From JAFEDN01 sp963844565 (GTDB lineage: Bacteria; Pseudomonadota; Gammaproteobacteria; Coxiellales; Coxiellaceae), in NCBI GenBank assembly GCA_963844565.1, contig CAWJON010000002.1:620001-684000 (forward strand): DNA of 64,000 nt. The letters run 5' to 3'. Under the pieces are notes generated by a model. It saw only the letters and a list, made by a program, of their open reading frames with translations, was not told where the DNA came from and made no database searches. Of the stretch, positions 31,635 to 40,837 are shown one piece after another. The position numbers were made by a program, and so were the translations under genes. Numbering within the stretch: the first letter of the stretch is position 1; every line of letters begins with the position of its first letter.

Positions 31635-31740
31635 GCGTCCCCATGGATTGGGTTTAAACGTCCCGGCAATGCTTTTCCGTAGGCCGGTCCAGCGTCAACA
31701 GATTATCTCGACAACCAGCTCCCCCCCAAGATAATTTGCT
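31635..31740. repeat. Right half of a family A repeat fused to a family B fragment
   Basis: Directly after a family B piece (gatcgcaagg..gaagagcg) the sequence becomes family A from ccccatggattgggtttaa through cgtcaacagattatctcgac to the tip ataatttgct at 31740. The left half is missing. It shows the two families joining without a spacer. Confidence 0.7.
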
Positions 31741-31825
31741 TTAACAAACTTGCAAACGTGGTAGCTCTTAACTTAATGGCAGTGGCTCTGCCTACAAATT
31801 GATTTTCTGTAAAAAAAAAACTATC

Positions 31826-32191
31826 ATGGCGTCTATGTTAGGACAATATTTTCCAATTTTGATTTTTATGGTGATCGGCTTGGGTTTGGGCGTGGTCGCT
31901 TATTCTTTGGGAGGCTTATTAGGCCCGCATCGTCCTGACAAAGCCAAACTTGCTCCTTATGAGTGTGGATTCGATAACTTTGAAGATGCTCGATTACCGT
32001 TTGATGTTCGTTTTTATCTGGTCGCCATTCTTTTTATTATTTTCGATTTAGAAACCGCGTTTTTATTTCCATGGGCAGTTATATTGCGCCATATCGGTTG
32101 GGCTGGATTTTGGAGCATGATGATCTTTTTGGGTATCTTGATCGTCGGTTTTATTTACGAGTGGAAAAAAGGGGCTTTGGAATGGGAATAG
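31826..32191 (+). CDS. nuoA: NADH-quinone oxidoreductase subunit A
   Basis: A 121-residue membrane subunit of complex I with three helices. Y-E-C-G-F-(D/E) in the first loop and F-Y-L-V-A-I-L-F-I-I-F-D-L-E-T-A-F-L-F-P-W are family signatures. I chose the ATG at 31826; frames starting earlier read into the A-rich leader. nuoB overlaps its end by 10 bp. Confidence 0.95.
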   Translation: MASMLGQYFPILIFMVIGLGLGVVAYSLGGLLGPHRPDKAKLAPYECGFDNFEDARLPFDVRFYLVAILFIIFDLETAFLFPWAVILRHIGWAGFWSMMIFLGILIVGFIYEWKKGALEWE

Positions 32192-32670
32192 ATGTACAAG
32201 AATTATTATCCGGCCAAGGTTTTGCGGTTACCTCAGTAGACAAATTGGTTAAATGGGCCCAAGGCGGCTCACTTTGGCCGATGACATTTGGATTAGCTTG
32301 TTGTGCCGTTGAAATGATGCACGCAGGCGCCTCACGATATGATATCGATCGATTCGGTGTTACTTTTCGTCCCAGTCCTCGTCAATCTGACGTGATGATT
32401 GTGGCAGGCACCTTATGTAATAAAATGGCGCCGGCCTTGCGCAAAGTTTACGATCAAATGGCCGAGCCCCGTTGGGTGATTTCTATGGGTTCTTGTGCCA
32501 ATGGCGGTGGATATTATCATTATGCTTATTCAGTGGTGCGCGGATGTGATCGAATTGTCCCTGTGGATATTTATGTTCCCGGTTGTCCGCCAACCGCAGA
32601 AGCTTTAGTTTATGGCATTATTCAATTACAAAATAAAATTAAACGTCGCCAAGTCATCGAACGTAAATAA
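32182..32670 (+). CDS. nuoB: NADH-quinone oxidoreductase subunit B
   Basis: A 162-residue peripheral-arm subunit that holds iron-sulfur cluster N2, the last before quinone. The cluster ligands are visible in A-C-C-A-V-E-M-M, G-S-C-A-N-G-G-G-Y-Y and V-P-G-C-P-P. The ATG at 32182 overlaps the nuoA stop and gives the normal length; an upstream frame extension within nuoA is spurious. Confidence 0.96.
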   Translation: MGIDVQELLSGQGFAVTSVDKLVKWAQGGSLWPMTFGLACCAVEMMHAGASRYDIDRFGVTFRPSPRQSDVMIVAGTLCNKMAPALRKVYDQMAEPRWVISMGSCANGGGYYHYAYSVVRGCDRIVPVDIYVPGCPPTAEALVYGIIQLQNKIKRRQVIERK

Positions 32671-32687
32671 TTTTTTGGGGAGCAACG

Positions 32688-33380
32688 GTGAACCAGCAGG
32701 AAAAACAGCAAATTTTATTAATCGCTTTGCAAGAGCGATTTGGCGAAAAATTATTGCAATTAACCACTGGGGATATGGTTACCGTTGAATTATCTCCTGA
32801 AAATTTAATTGAAGTTTGTACCACCTTACTTAAAGAAGATATTTTTTTCTTTGAACAATTAATCGATCTTTGCGGTGTAGACTATTTACAATATGGCACT
32901 GACAATTGGCGTACCCAAGAGACCACCGAAACGGGTTATAGCCGCGGAGTTGAACTGACCCCAGATCCTGTGGTGGGTTGGAATAAGCCCAGGTATGGCG
33001 TGGTTTATCATCTTTTATCTTTGCGCAATAATCAGCGTCTGCGTTTGCGTGTTTTGGTTGATCCTGAACCCTTGGTGCCTTCCGTTATCGATATCTGGAA
33101 TTCTGCCAATTGGTATGAACGTGAAGCGTACGATCTATTTGGAATCGTATTCGATGGTCATCCTGATTTAAGACGGTTACTAACCGATTATGGCTTTGTG
33201 GGCCATCCATTTCGGCAAGATTTTCCATTAATTGGCGAAGTTGAATTGCGTTATGACGCCAATCAACAACGTTGTGTTTACGAACCCGTTAGCATTCGTC
33301 CGCGGGTTTTAGTTCCCAGAGTTATTCGCGAAGACCACCGTTACGAGGTCGAAGATCCTACGGGAGAAATCCATGGCTGA
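32688..33380 (+). CDS. nuoC: NADH-quinone oxidoreductase subunit C
   Basis: A 230-residue peripheral-arm subunit. The core has R-L-R-V-L-V-D-P-E-P-L-V-P-S, then W-Y-E-R-E-A-Y-D-L-F-G-I-V-F-D-G-H-P-D-L-R-R, the NuoC signature. The start is GTG at 32688 with a GGGGAG site. The gene is separate from nuoD rather than fused, and overlaps the nuoD start by 8 bp. Confidence 0.95.
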   Translation: MNQQEKQQILLIALQERFGEKLLQLTTGDMVTVELSPENLIEVCTTLLKEDIFFFEQLIDLCGVDYLQYGTDNWRTQETTETGYSRGVELTPDPVVGWNKPRYGVVYHLLSLRNNQRLRLRVLVDPEPLVPSVIDIWNSANWYEREAYDLFGIVFDGHPDLRRLLTDYGFVGHPFRQDFPLIGEVELRYDANQQRCVYEPVSIRPRVLVPRVIREDHRYEVEDPTGEIHG

Positions 33381-34629
33381 AATTCGTAATTACACTTTAA
33401 ATTTTGGTCCACAACATCCTGCCGCGCACGGTGTGTTGCGCTTGATTATTGAAGTTGACGGCGAAGTTATTGCAAAAAATTGATCCGCACATTGGTTTAT
33501 TACATCGTGCAACCGAAAAATTGGCGGAAAGTAAACTCTACAATCAAACTATCGGCTACATGGATCGACTAGATTATGTTTCCATGATGTGTAATGAACA
33601 TGCTTATGTGATGGCAATTGAAAAATTATTAGGGGTGATCGCCACCCATTCGCGCACAATATATTCGAGTCATGTTTGATGAAATTACCCGCATATTAAA
33701 TCACTTATTGTGGGTTGGCGCCCATGCCTTAGATATCGGCGCCATGACAGTTTTCTTATACTGCCTTCCGCGAGCGCGAAGATCTTATGGATTGTTATGA
33801 AGCGGTTTCCGGAGCCCGGATGCATGCCACCTATTTCCGTCCGGGTGGGGTGTATCGCGATTTACCAAATGCGATGCCAAAATATAAACCTTCTAAATGG
33901 CATAATGAAAAGCGAGTTAAAAAAATGAACCTAAACCGTGAAGGTTCATTATTAGATTTTATTGAGGATTTTACCAAACGCTTTCCCAAGCTAATCGATG
34001 AATATGAAACTTTGTTAACCGATAACCGCATCTGGAAACAACGAACCGTCAATATTGGTGTCGTTTCACCAGAACGCGCTTTGCAATTGGGATTCACCGG
34101 CCCGATGTTGCGGGGTTCAGGCGTTGAATGGGATTTAAGAAAAAAACAACCCTACGAAGTTTATGATCAACTGGATTTTGATATGGCCGTTGGCGTTCAT
34201 GGCGATTGCTATGATCGTTATTTGGTGCGCATGGAGGAAATACGCCAAGCAAATTGCATTGTGAGTCAATGTGTAAATTGGTTGCGCCAAAATCCGGGCC
34301 CAGTCATGATAGACAATCATAAAATTACACCCCCGACGCGAACGGTGATGAAAGAAGAAATGGAAGCCTTAATTCATCATTTTAAATTGTATACTGAAGG
34401 ATATTCTGTTCCTGCGGGAGAAGCTTATGCCGCAGTTGAACACCCCAAAGGGGAATTTGGTGTGTATATTATTTCTGATGGAGCGAATAAACCTTACCGC
34501 GTTAAAATACGTGCCGGCAGTTTCCCTTACATGCCTGCATTAGATGAGATGTGTCGCGGTCATATGATTGCCGATATGGTAACTATTTTATCCTCGGTGG
34601 ATGTGGTTTTTGGAGAGGTAGATCGTTAA
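33373..34629 (+). pseudogene. nuoD: NADH-quinone oxidoreductase subunit D with three +1 frameshifts
   Basis: NuoD forms the quinone-binding pocket with NuoB. The full sequence is recognisable from N-Y-T-L-N-F-G-P-Q-H-P-A-A-H-G (start, ATG 33373) to G-E-V-D-R (end), but the frame breaks three times: one extra A in the run 33474-33479, an extra A near 33644 (before P-I-R-A-Q-Y-I-R-V-M) and an extra C near 33764 (before F-R-E-R-E-D-L-M-D). Each is a single-base insertion; removing all three gives a 417-residue protein of normal length with conserved residues intact. Neighbouring nuo genes are unbroken. It is labelled pseudogene only because the frame is broken; sequencing error or an unusual decoding event are alternatives. 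Confidence 0.85.
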
Positions 34630-35138
34630 TGTCAGAATTATTTGAAATCGCACCCGAAGTGCAGCAAAAAATAGATCATTGGTTAACTAAATATCCCCCT
34701 GAACAAAGGCGTTCGGCGGTTGTTCCCGCATTGCTTTATGTTCAAGAGCAAAATGGTGGATGGTTGACTGAAGCTTCAATGCAAGCGGTGGCGAAATATC
34801 TTGGAATTACGCCGATAGAAGTTTACGAAGTCGCCACTTTTTATGATATGTATGAGTTAAAACCGTGTGGGCGTCATAAAATTGGTATTTGTACCAACAT
34901 TGCCTGTTTATTGCGCGGTTCCGAAGAAATTGTCAGAGCAGCAAAAGAAAGATTGGGGATTGAATTGGGAGAATCGACTCCCGATGGATTGTTCGCGTTG
35001 AAAGAAACTGAATGTATGGCGGCTTGCGGCGGCGCGCCGATGTGTCAAATTGACGATCGTGAATATCATGAAAATTTAACGCCTGAAAAAATGGTGGCGC
35101 TTATTGATCAATTAGCAGCAATTCCCGCTGAACATTAA
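34629..35138 (+). CDS. nuoE: NADH-quinone oxidoreductase subunit E
   Basis: A 169-residue [2Fe-2S] subunit of the NADH-oxidising module. Ligands are visible in C-T-N-I-A-C and C-M-A-A-C-G-G-A-P-M-C. The ATG overlaps the nuoD stop (TAATG). The last residues (about A-I-P-A-E-H) are written by the left end of a family B element inserted at the 3' end of the gene; a duplicated target sequence 200 bp downstream suggests the original end read on as L-A-E-E-K. Function is probably unaffected. Confidence 0.95.
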   Translation: MSELFEIAPEVQQKIDHWLTKYPPEQRRSAVVPALLYVQEQNGGWLTEASMQAVAKYLGITPIEVYEVATFYDMYELKPCGRHKIGICTNIACLLRGSEEIVRAAKERLGIELGESTPDGLFALKETECMAACGGAPMCQIDDREYHENLTPEKMVALIDQLAAIPAEH

Positions 35139-35320
35139 ATTTTTGAATAATATGAAATTAAAGTTTGATTTAAAAATAATTTTCGTAGAAAATCCCATAC
35201 TGATGGGGGTTCGCAAGGGGGAGAAGAGCGTAGCGATCTCCCCCTTCATTGCTGAGATGCAGCTTTGCTGCGGCTCAGCATCAAAACCAGGAAGCAATTT
35301 CCGCTCAGCGGGAATTGCTG
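35116..35320. mobile_element. Family B MITE with terminal inverted repeats and target duplication
   Basis: Terminal inverted repeats cagcaattcccgctga (35116-35131) and tcagcgggaattgctg (35305-35320) bound a 205-bp element. It is flanked by the direct repeat atcaattag (35107-35115 and 35321-35329); counting shared bases the repeat extends to tgatcaattagcag. The core has the family's gatggggg/ctcccccttc arms. No protein is encoded. It splits the nuoE 3' end from the nuoF ribosome site. Confidence 0.8.
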
Positions 35321-35347
35321 ATCAATTAGCAGAGGAGAAAACATCCC

Positions 35348-36613
35348 GTGGCTAATGAAGTTTGCTTTCGAACTTTGCATCTTGCAGAACCGTGGACACT
35401 TAAAGCGTATGAAAGCGTGGGTGGATATTCTGTATTGCGCAGAATTTTAAAAGAAAAAACCCCACCCGAACAAATTATCCAGATTTTAAAAGATTCGGCT
35501 TTACGCGGACGCGGCGGCGCTGGATTTCCAACCGGTCTCAAATGGAGCTTTGTTGCTCGAGATGTGCCCGGTCAAAAATATGTATTGTGTAATTCGGATG
35601 AAAGTGAACCCGGAACTTTTAAAGATCGCGATATATTACGCTATAACCCACACCAGATTATCGAAGGGATGGCGATCGCTTGTTATTCCATGAACGCCAC
35701 CGTCGGCTATAATTTTTTACGCGGTGAATTTTGGGAACCATTCAATCGTTGCGAAGTTGCGCTTGAAGAAGCGAGAGAAGCGGGTCTACTGGGCGAAAAT
35801 ATTTTAGGCTCTGGTGTCAATATTCAAATTTATAATCATATCAGTGCCGGCGCTTATATTTGTGGCGAAGAAACTGCATTAATGAATTCCCTGGAAGGCA
35901 AACGGGCTTGGCCGCGATTTAAACCGCCTTTTCCTGCTAATTTTGGTCTCTATGGGCGTCCCTCGAACATTAACAATACTGAAACTTATGCTTCTGTGCC
36001 GGTAATCTTGGAAAAAGGAGCCAAATGGTTTGCAGATTTGGGTACCCCAAAAAATGGTGGGACAAAAATATTTAGTGTGAGCGGTCATGTGAATAATCCT
36101 GGAAATTTTGAAGTGCCACTCGGTATTCCATTCTCAGAATTATTGTCGTTGGCTGGCGGTGTTTATAAAGGCCATCAATTGAAAGGCGTCATCCCGGGCG
36201 GTAGCTCAATGCCGGTTTTACCAGCAGATATTATCATTAACACCAAAATGGATTTTGATGGATTAATCGCCGCCGGTTCAATGCTGGGTTCGGGCGGGGT
36301 AGTGGTGATGGATGAAACCACTTGTATGGTCAAGGCCTTGGCGCGTATTACTAAATTTTATAAACATGAATCTTGCGGCCAATGCACGCCTTGCCGAGAA
36401 GGTTCCGGTTGGGTTTATCGACTGGTACAAAGAATTGAAGACGGTTTAGGCACCCGCGAAGATTTAGAAAGATTAGCCATTGTCGCTAAAGGTATTGAAG
36501 GGCGCACCATTTGTGCATTTGGCGAAGCCATTTCCTGGCCGGTCGCTGGATTTCTGAAGCATTTTCGTGATGAATTTATTTATCATATTCAGCACAAAAA
36601 GTGTTTAGTGTAG
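35348..36613 (+). CDS. nuoF: NADH-quinone oxidoreductase subunit F
   Basis: A 421-residue subunit that binds NADH and FMN and one [4Fe-4S] cluster. G-R-G-G-A-G-F-P-T-G-L-K-W (NADH/FMN site, about residue 57), G-A-Y-I-C-G-E-E-T-A-L (about 178) and the cluster ligands C-G-Q-C-T-P-C-R-E-G (about 345) are intact. It starts with GTG at 35348 after a GAGGAG site that lies just beyond the inserted family B element. Confidence 0.96.
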   Translation: MANEVCFRTLHLAEPWTLKAYESVGGYSVLRRILKEKTPPEQIIQILKDSALRGRGGAGFPTGLKWSFVARDVPGQKYVLCNSDESEPGTFKDRDILRYNPHQIIEGMAIACYSMNATVGYNFLRGEFWEPFNRCEVALEEAREAGLLGENILGSGVNIQIYNHISAGAYICGEETALMNSLEGKRAWPRFKPPFPANFGLYGRPSNINNTETYASVPVILEKGAKWFADLGTPKNGGTKIFSVSGHVNNPGNFEVPLGIPFSELLSLAGGVYKGHQLKGVIPGGSSMPVLPADIIINTKMDFDGLIAAGSMLGSGGVVVMDETTCMVKALARITKFYKHESCGQCTPCREGSGWVYRLVQRIEDGLGTREDLERLAIVAKGIEGRTICAFGEAISWPVAGFLKHFRDEFIYHIQHKKCLV

Positions 36614-36634
36614 TATCCCCCAAGAGAGTCCAAT

Positions 36635-39016
36635 ATGGTTGAACTAGAAATTGATAACATGCCGATAACCGTAGAGCCGGGAACCTCCATTATTGAGGCA
36701 GCCGATAAACTTGGCATTTATATTCCACGATTTTGCTACCATAAAAAATTATCGATTGCCGCAAATTGCCGAATGTGTTTAGTCGAAGTTGAGAAAGTTG
36801 GCAAAGCCTTACCCGCCTGCGCCACGCCGGTCACCCAAGGAATGAAAGTTTACACTGTTTCCAAAAAAGCAGTGGAAGCGCAACAAATGGTAATGGAGTT
36901 CTTACTGATTAATCACCCACTAGATTGCCCCATTTGCGATCAAGGTGGTGAATGCGAATTGCAAGATCAATCGATGGGTTATGGTTCTTCGCATTCCAAT
37001 TATGAACAAAGCAAGCGCGCCGTTTTTGATGAAGACATCGGTCCATTGATTGAAACTGAAATGACTCGCTGTATTCAATGCACGCGTTGTGTTCGTTTTG
37101 GAGAAGAGATAGCAGGCTTGAGAGAATTAGGCGTTACTTCCCGTGGTGAGAATGAACAGATTGGAACTTATGTTAAGCACATGATGCAATCTGAAGTTGC
37201 AGGAAATGTGATTGATCTCTGTCCGGTTGGGGCATTGATCGCTAAGCCTTCCAGATATACTTTGCGTGCTTGGGAAGTTTTAGAAAATCCGGCAATCGCA
37301 CCGCATGATTGCGTCGGTGCAAATATTTTTGTACATAGTCGTTCTCAAGAATACGTTCCGCAAAAACAAATTATGCGCGTTGTTCCGCGAGAAAATGCGG
37401 CCATTAATGAAACTTGGATTAGTGATCGAGATCGATTTAGTTATTTAGGTCTCACTCATCCAGAAAGAATTTTAAATCCCAAGGTGAAAAGAAACGGCGT
37501 TTGGAAAGAAGTGGAATGGCAGCCGGCACTATTAGAAATTGCAGATCGTCTGCAAGCCATTATTCAGGAACAAAGTTCAGATCAAATTGCCGCTTTAGCT
37601 TCCCCCAACTCCTCATTGGAAGAATTGTATTTGTTGCAAAAATGGCTGCGAACTTTTGGTTGCTCTAACGTTGATCATCGATTGAGGCAACAAGATTTCA
37701 GCGATCAAGATCTCATGCCAGAGTATCCCCATTTGGGATTGAAAATCGTGGATATTGATTCCTTAGATAATATTTTATTAATTGGTTCGCATATACGCTA
37801 TGAGCAACCTTCTTTAGGTTTACGGATCAATAAAGCCGTTCAGGACGGGGCGAAAGTGTTGGCGATCAATCCTATGGATTATCGGTTTGTTTTTCCATTG
37901 GCTGAAAAAATAATTACTGCTGACATCGTGTATGCGGTTGCAGAAGTGGTTGCCGCCTTAGCTCAATCAGCAGGCCAAGCGGTTGCTGAGTTGTCTATTC
38001 AACCTTCCGCTAATGCCTTAGCGATAGCCACGCAGCTCAAAAACAGTAAAAAGAATGCGATTTTTCTCGGAGAATACGCGCTTTCACTCGCAGATTCAGC
38101 AAATTTGCGGGCTTTAGTGCAAAAGATAAAAGAAATGACCGGCGCCACAGTGGGCTACTTAACTGCGGGGGCAAATGGTGCGGGTGCTTGGATTGCCGGA
38201 GCAGTTCCACACCGCGGCCCGGCTGGACAAGCGGTTGAGACGCCAGGGTTAAATGCATTCGATTTCCTCACTCAACAACCGAAACGGGCTTACATTCTTT
38301 TGGGTGTTGAACCTGAAATGGATTGTATTGCACCTCATGCTGCGCTCAAGGCCTTGCAAGAAGCCGGATTGGTCGTGTGCTTATCTTCTTTTGCTTCTCC
38401 CAATATGGAAAAATATGCCGACTTTATTTTACCCATAGCCCCTTTCACGGAAACCATTAGCACTTATGTCAACGTTGAAGGCGACTGGCAAAGTTCTCCG
38501 GTTATCAGTGTCCCATCTGGCAATTCAAAGCCTGCATGGAAAATCATTCGTGTATTGGCCAATTTAATGGAGTTGCCTGGATTCGATTATGCAGATATCC
38601 ATGCGGTACTCGCTGAACTTTCAGAATTGGTTGATAATCAACCAGACAACACCTCTCAAGCGTTTCCGCTTAAAATTAAAACGCTGGAAAAAAATGATAC
38701 TCAATTAAAACGTCTTGCACCTTGGCTGATGTATCGTGTGGATGGCTTAACTCGGCGTGCAGAGGCTTTGCAAGCCACACAATCTAAAAGATTGACTGAG
38801 ATAGCCATCCATGAAAATCTGGCTAAAAAACTTAATTTATCGGTAACCGAAAAATTAATTGCCACTCAAGGCTCCTCTGAAATCAGTCTTCCTTGGAGAA
38901 TAGATAATCGTTTGGCGGAAAATATGGTATTTATTCCCTCCGCCCTCGACGAGACGGCTGGTTTCGGACAGGCTTCGGCCCCCATCAGTTTAAGAGGGGA
39001 AAAGACTAATGGCTGA
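36635..39016 (+). CDS. nuoG: NADH-quinone oxidoreductase subunit G
   Basis: A 793-residue iron-sulfur subunit of the peripheral arm. The N-terminal ferredoxin-like domain has C-Y-H-K-K-L-S-I-A-A-N-C-R-M-C (about residues 34-48), followed by C-P-I-C-D-Q-G-G-E-C and C-I-Q-C-T-R-C-V-R-F cluster motifs within the first 160 residues. The rest is a molybdopterin-oxidoreductase-like domain without active cofactor, as in the family. It overlaps nuoH by 8 bp. Confidence 0.95.
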   Translation: MVELEIDNMPITVEPGTSIIEAADKLGIYIPRFCYHKKLSIAANCRMCLVEVEKVGKALPACATPVTQGMKVYTVSKKAVEAQQMVMEFLLINHPLDCPICDQGGECELQDQSMGYGSSHSNYEQSKRAVFDEDIGPLIETEMTRCIQCTRCVRFGEEIAGLRELGVTSRGENEQIGTYVKHMMQSEVAGNVIDLCPVGALIAKPSRYTLRAWEVLENPAIAPHDCVGANIFVHSRSQEYVPQKQIMRVVPRENAAINETWISDRDRFSYLGLTHPERILNPKVKRNGVWKEVEWQPALLEIADRLQAIIQEQSSDQIAALASPNSSLEELYLLQKWLRTFGCSNVDHRLRQQDFSDQDLMPEYPHLGLKIVDIDSLDNILLIGSHIRYEQPSLGLRINKAVQDGAKVLAINPMDYRFVFPLAEKIITADIVYAVAEVVAALAQSAGQAVAELSIQPSANALAIATQLKNSKKNAIFLGEYALSLADSANLRALVQKIKEMTGATVGYLTAGANGAGAWIAGAVPHRGPAGQAVETPGLNAFDFLTQQPKRAYILLGVEPEMDCIAPHAALKALQEAGLVVCLSSFASPNMEKYADFILPIAPFTETISTYVNVEGDWQSSPVISVPSGNSKPAWKIIRVLANLMELPGFDYADIHAVLAELSELVDNQPDNTSQAFPLKIKTLEKNDTQLKRLAPWLMYRVDGLTRRAEALQATQSKRLTEIAIHENLAKKLNLSVTEKLIATQGSSEISLPWRIDNRLAENMVFIPSALDETAGFGQASAPISLRGEKTNG

Positions 39017-40034
39017 GTTACTCGCTTTACTTTGGATTATTGCAAAGATTTTAATTATTGCGATCCCCATTACCTTAATTGTGGCTTTTTTAACCTTAGC
39101 TGAACGTAAAGTCATTGGATATATTCAAGGAAGAATTGGACCTAATCGAGTCGGTTTCCGAGGCATTTTGCAGCCCCTAGCGGACGCAGTTAAATTGATG
39201 TTCAAAGAAGTGATCGTGCCTTCCGCATCAAACACCTATTTATTTATTGCGGCGCCGATGTTAACGCTAGCGCCAGCTTTAGTGGCTTGGGCGGTAGTCC
39301 CTTTTGCTTCAGGTTGGGTACTGTCCAACGTCAACGCTGGGCTGTTATTTTTGTTTTCGATGACCTCTCTGGGAATCTATGGGATTTTAGTTGCGGGTTG
39401 GTCGTCAAATTCAAAATATGCTTTTTTTGGCGCTTTGCGTTCTGCAGCGCAAATGATTTCTTATGAAATTGCTATGGGATTTGTTTTAGTGGGGGTTTTG
39501 CTTGCCGCTGGGACCATGAATTTATCTCAAATTGTTTTACATCAATCGGGTGGAATTTGGCATTGGTATGGGTTGCCGCTGTTACCCTTATTCGTAGTAT
39601 ATTGGGTTTCAGGGGTCGCAGAAACCAATCGTGCTCCCTTTGACGTGGCTGAGGGAGAGTCCGAAATTGTAGCCGGTTTTCATGTGGAATATTCGGGAAT
39701 GGGATTTGCACTTTTTTTCTTAGCAGAATACGCGAATATGATTTTGGTGTCCGCGATTGCCGTTTTATTATTTTTAGGCGGATGGTTATCTCCTTTTGAC
39801 GGTATTCCTGGTGTGGGTCCCCTATTTTCCTTTGTTCCCGGTTTTATTTGGTTTGTATTAAAGGTCAGTTTTTTCCTTTTCTTATACTTCTGGATGCGTG
39901 CAACATTTCCGCGGTACCGCTATGATCAAATCATGCATTTGGGTTGGAAGGTATTAATTCCAGTGTCCTTGATTTGGTTGATTGTTGTGGCTTTGGCGGT
40001 GCAGTTACATATTGGATTTTGGTGGTCACGATGA
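39009..40034 (+). CDS. nuoH: NADH-quinone oxidoreductase subunit H
   Basis: A 341-residue membrane subunit with eight or nine helices that helps build the quinone channel. A-E-R-K-V-I-G-Y-I-Q-G-R-I-G-P-N-R-V-G (about residues 31-49) and V-A-E-T-N-R-A-P-F-D-V-A-E-G-E-S-E (about 205) are the conserved loops. Its stop overlaps the nuoI start (ATGA). Confidence 0.96.
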   Translation: MAELLALLWIIAKILIIAIPITLIVAFLTLAERKVIGYIQGRIGPNRVGFRGILQPLADAVKLMFKEVIVPSASNTYLFIAAPMLTLAPALVAWAVVPFASGWVLSNVNAGLLFLFSMTSLGIYGILVAGWSSNSKYAFFGALRSAAQMISYEIAMGFVLVGVLLAAGTMNLSQIVLHQSGGIWHWYGLPLLPLFVVYWVSGVAETNRAPFDVAEGESEIVAGFHVEYSGMGFALFFLAEYANMILVSAIAVLLFLGGWLSPFDGIPGVGPLFSFVPGFIWFVLKVSFFLFLYFWMRATFPRYRYDQIMHLGWKVLIPVSLIWLIVVALAVQLHIGFWWSR

Positions 40035-40519
40035 AATTGAAACAAATAATACGTAGTTTTACTTTATGGGAATTGTTAAAAGGATTGAAGCTAACCTTAA
40101 AATATTTTTTCTTAAAGAAAATAACGGTTCAATATCCTGAAGAAGAAACGCCTACCTCTCCACGTTTTCGTGGTATGTTGGCTTTGCGTCGATATCCCAA
40201 TGGAGAAGAACGCTGCATTGCGTGTAAATTGTGTGAAGCCATTTGTCCTGCTTGCGCCATTACCATTGAAGCCGCTCCTCGCGCAGATGACGGTTCGCGA
40301 CGTGCCACAAAATACGAAATCGATGCTTTTAAATGTATTTATTGCGGTTTATGTGAAGAGGCTTGTCCGGTGGACGCAATTGTTTTAACGCCGGAAATGC
40401 ATTCAGTGATTGAAAAACGCGGTCAGAATATTGTTACTAAAGAAAAATTGCTGTTCATTGGCGATCTTTACGAAAAACAAATTGCTGAAGACCGTGCTGA
40501 AGATGAACCTTATCGGTAA
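40031..40519 (+). CDS. nuoI: NADH-quinone oxidoreductase subunit I
   Basis: A 162-residue ferredoxin-like subunit with two [4Fe-4S] clusters: C-I-A-C-K-L-C-E-A-I-C-P and C-I-Y-C-G-L-C-E-E-A-C-P, each the full CxxCxxCxxxCP pattern. I chose the ATG at 40031 overlapping the nuoH stop; a longer frame within nuoH is spurious. The usual next genes nuoJ-N do not follow. Instead a palindromic element and an unrelated minus-strand ATPase gene occur. Confidence 0.96.
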   Translation: MKLKQIIRSFTLWELLKGLKLTLKYFFLKKITVQYPEEETPTSPRFRGMLALRRYPNGEERCIACKLCEAICPACAITIEAAPRADDGSRRATKYEIDAFKCIYCGLCEEACPVDAIVLTPEMHSVIEKRGQNIVTKEKLLFIGDLYEKQIAEDRAEDEPYR

Positions 40520-40546
40520 CGCCCTAAAAGACTTAAAACTCACTCC

Positions 40547-40777
40547 GCTTTGTTCAGCGACATCCGCCTACTCGCAAGATTGTCTAAACGGGGCCCGTCA
40601 GTGGAGATGTTTTCGTGCTCACTACGCCATAAATAGCGGGTGCAATACTTCGTAAGCGTCATTGTGCCTAGTGAACTTTTATCATGCTAAACTCGTTTCC
40701 GAATTGGCTTCGTTGTGCGCGAAAACATCTCCACTGACACCCGTTGCAAAGCTTGTTGGCGGATGCGCTGAACAAAG
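40547..40777. repeat. Family C palindromic element after nuoI
   Basis: About 70-bp imperfect terminal inverted repeats start with gctttgttcagcg and end with cgctgaacaaagc; the inner match cagtggagatgttttcg / cgaaaacatctccactg is perfect. The middle has no gene. No clear target duplication is seen. It differs in sequence from families A and B. Confidence 0.75.
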
Positions 40778-40837
40778 CTATGCAGGACGTATCAGTTCAT
40801 CTCAGGAGCGTCCCATGGCAAACGCATTGAAATTGAC

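Noticed and set aside
33475..33760. Programmed +1 frameshifting at stop codons, as in prfB
   Set aside because: In nuoD and nrdA the breaks lie well before the stops in the old frame, the codons at the sites differ, and no shared upstream signal is visible. This does not exclude other mechanisms, which are listed as a finding.
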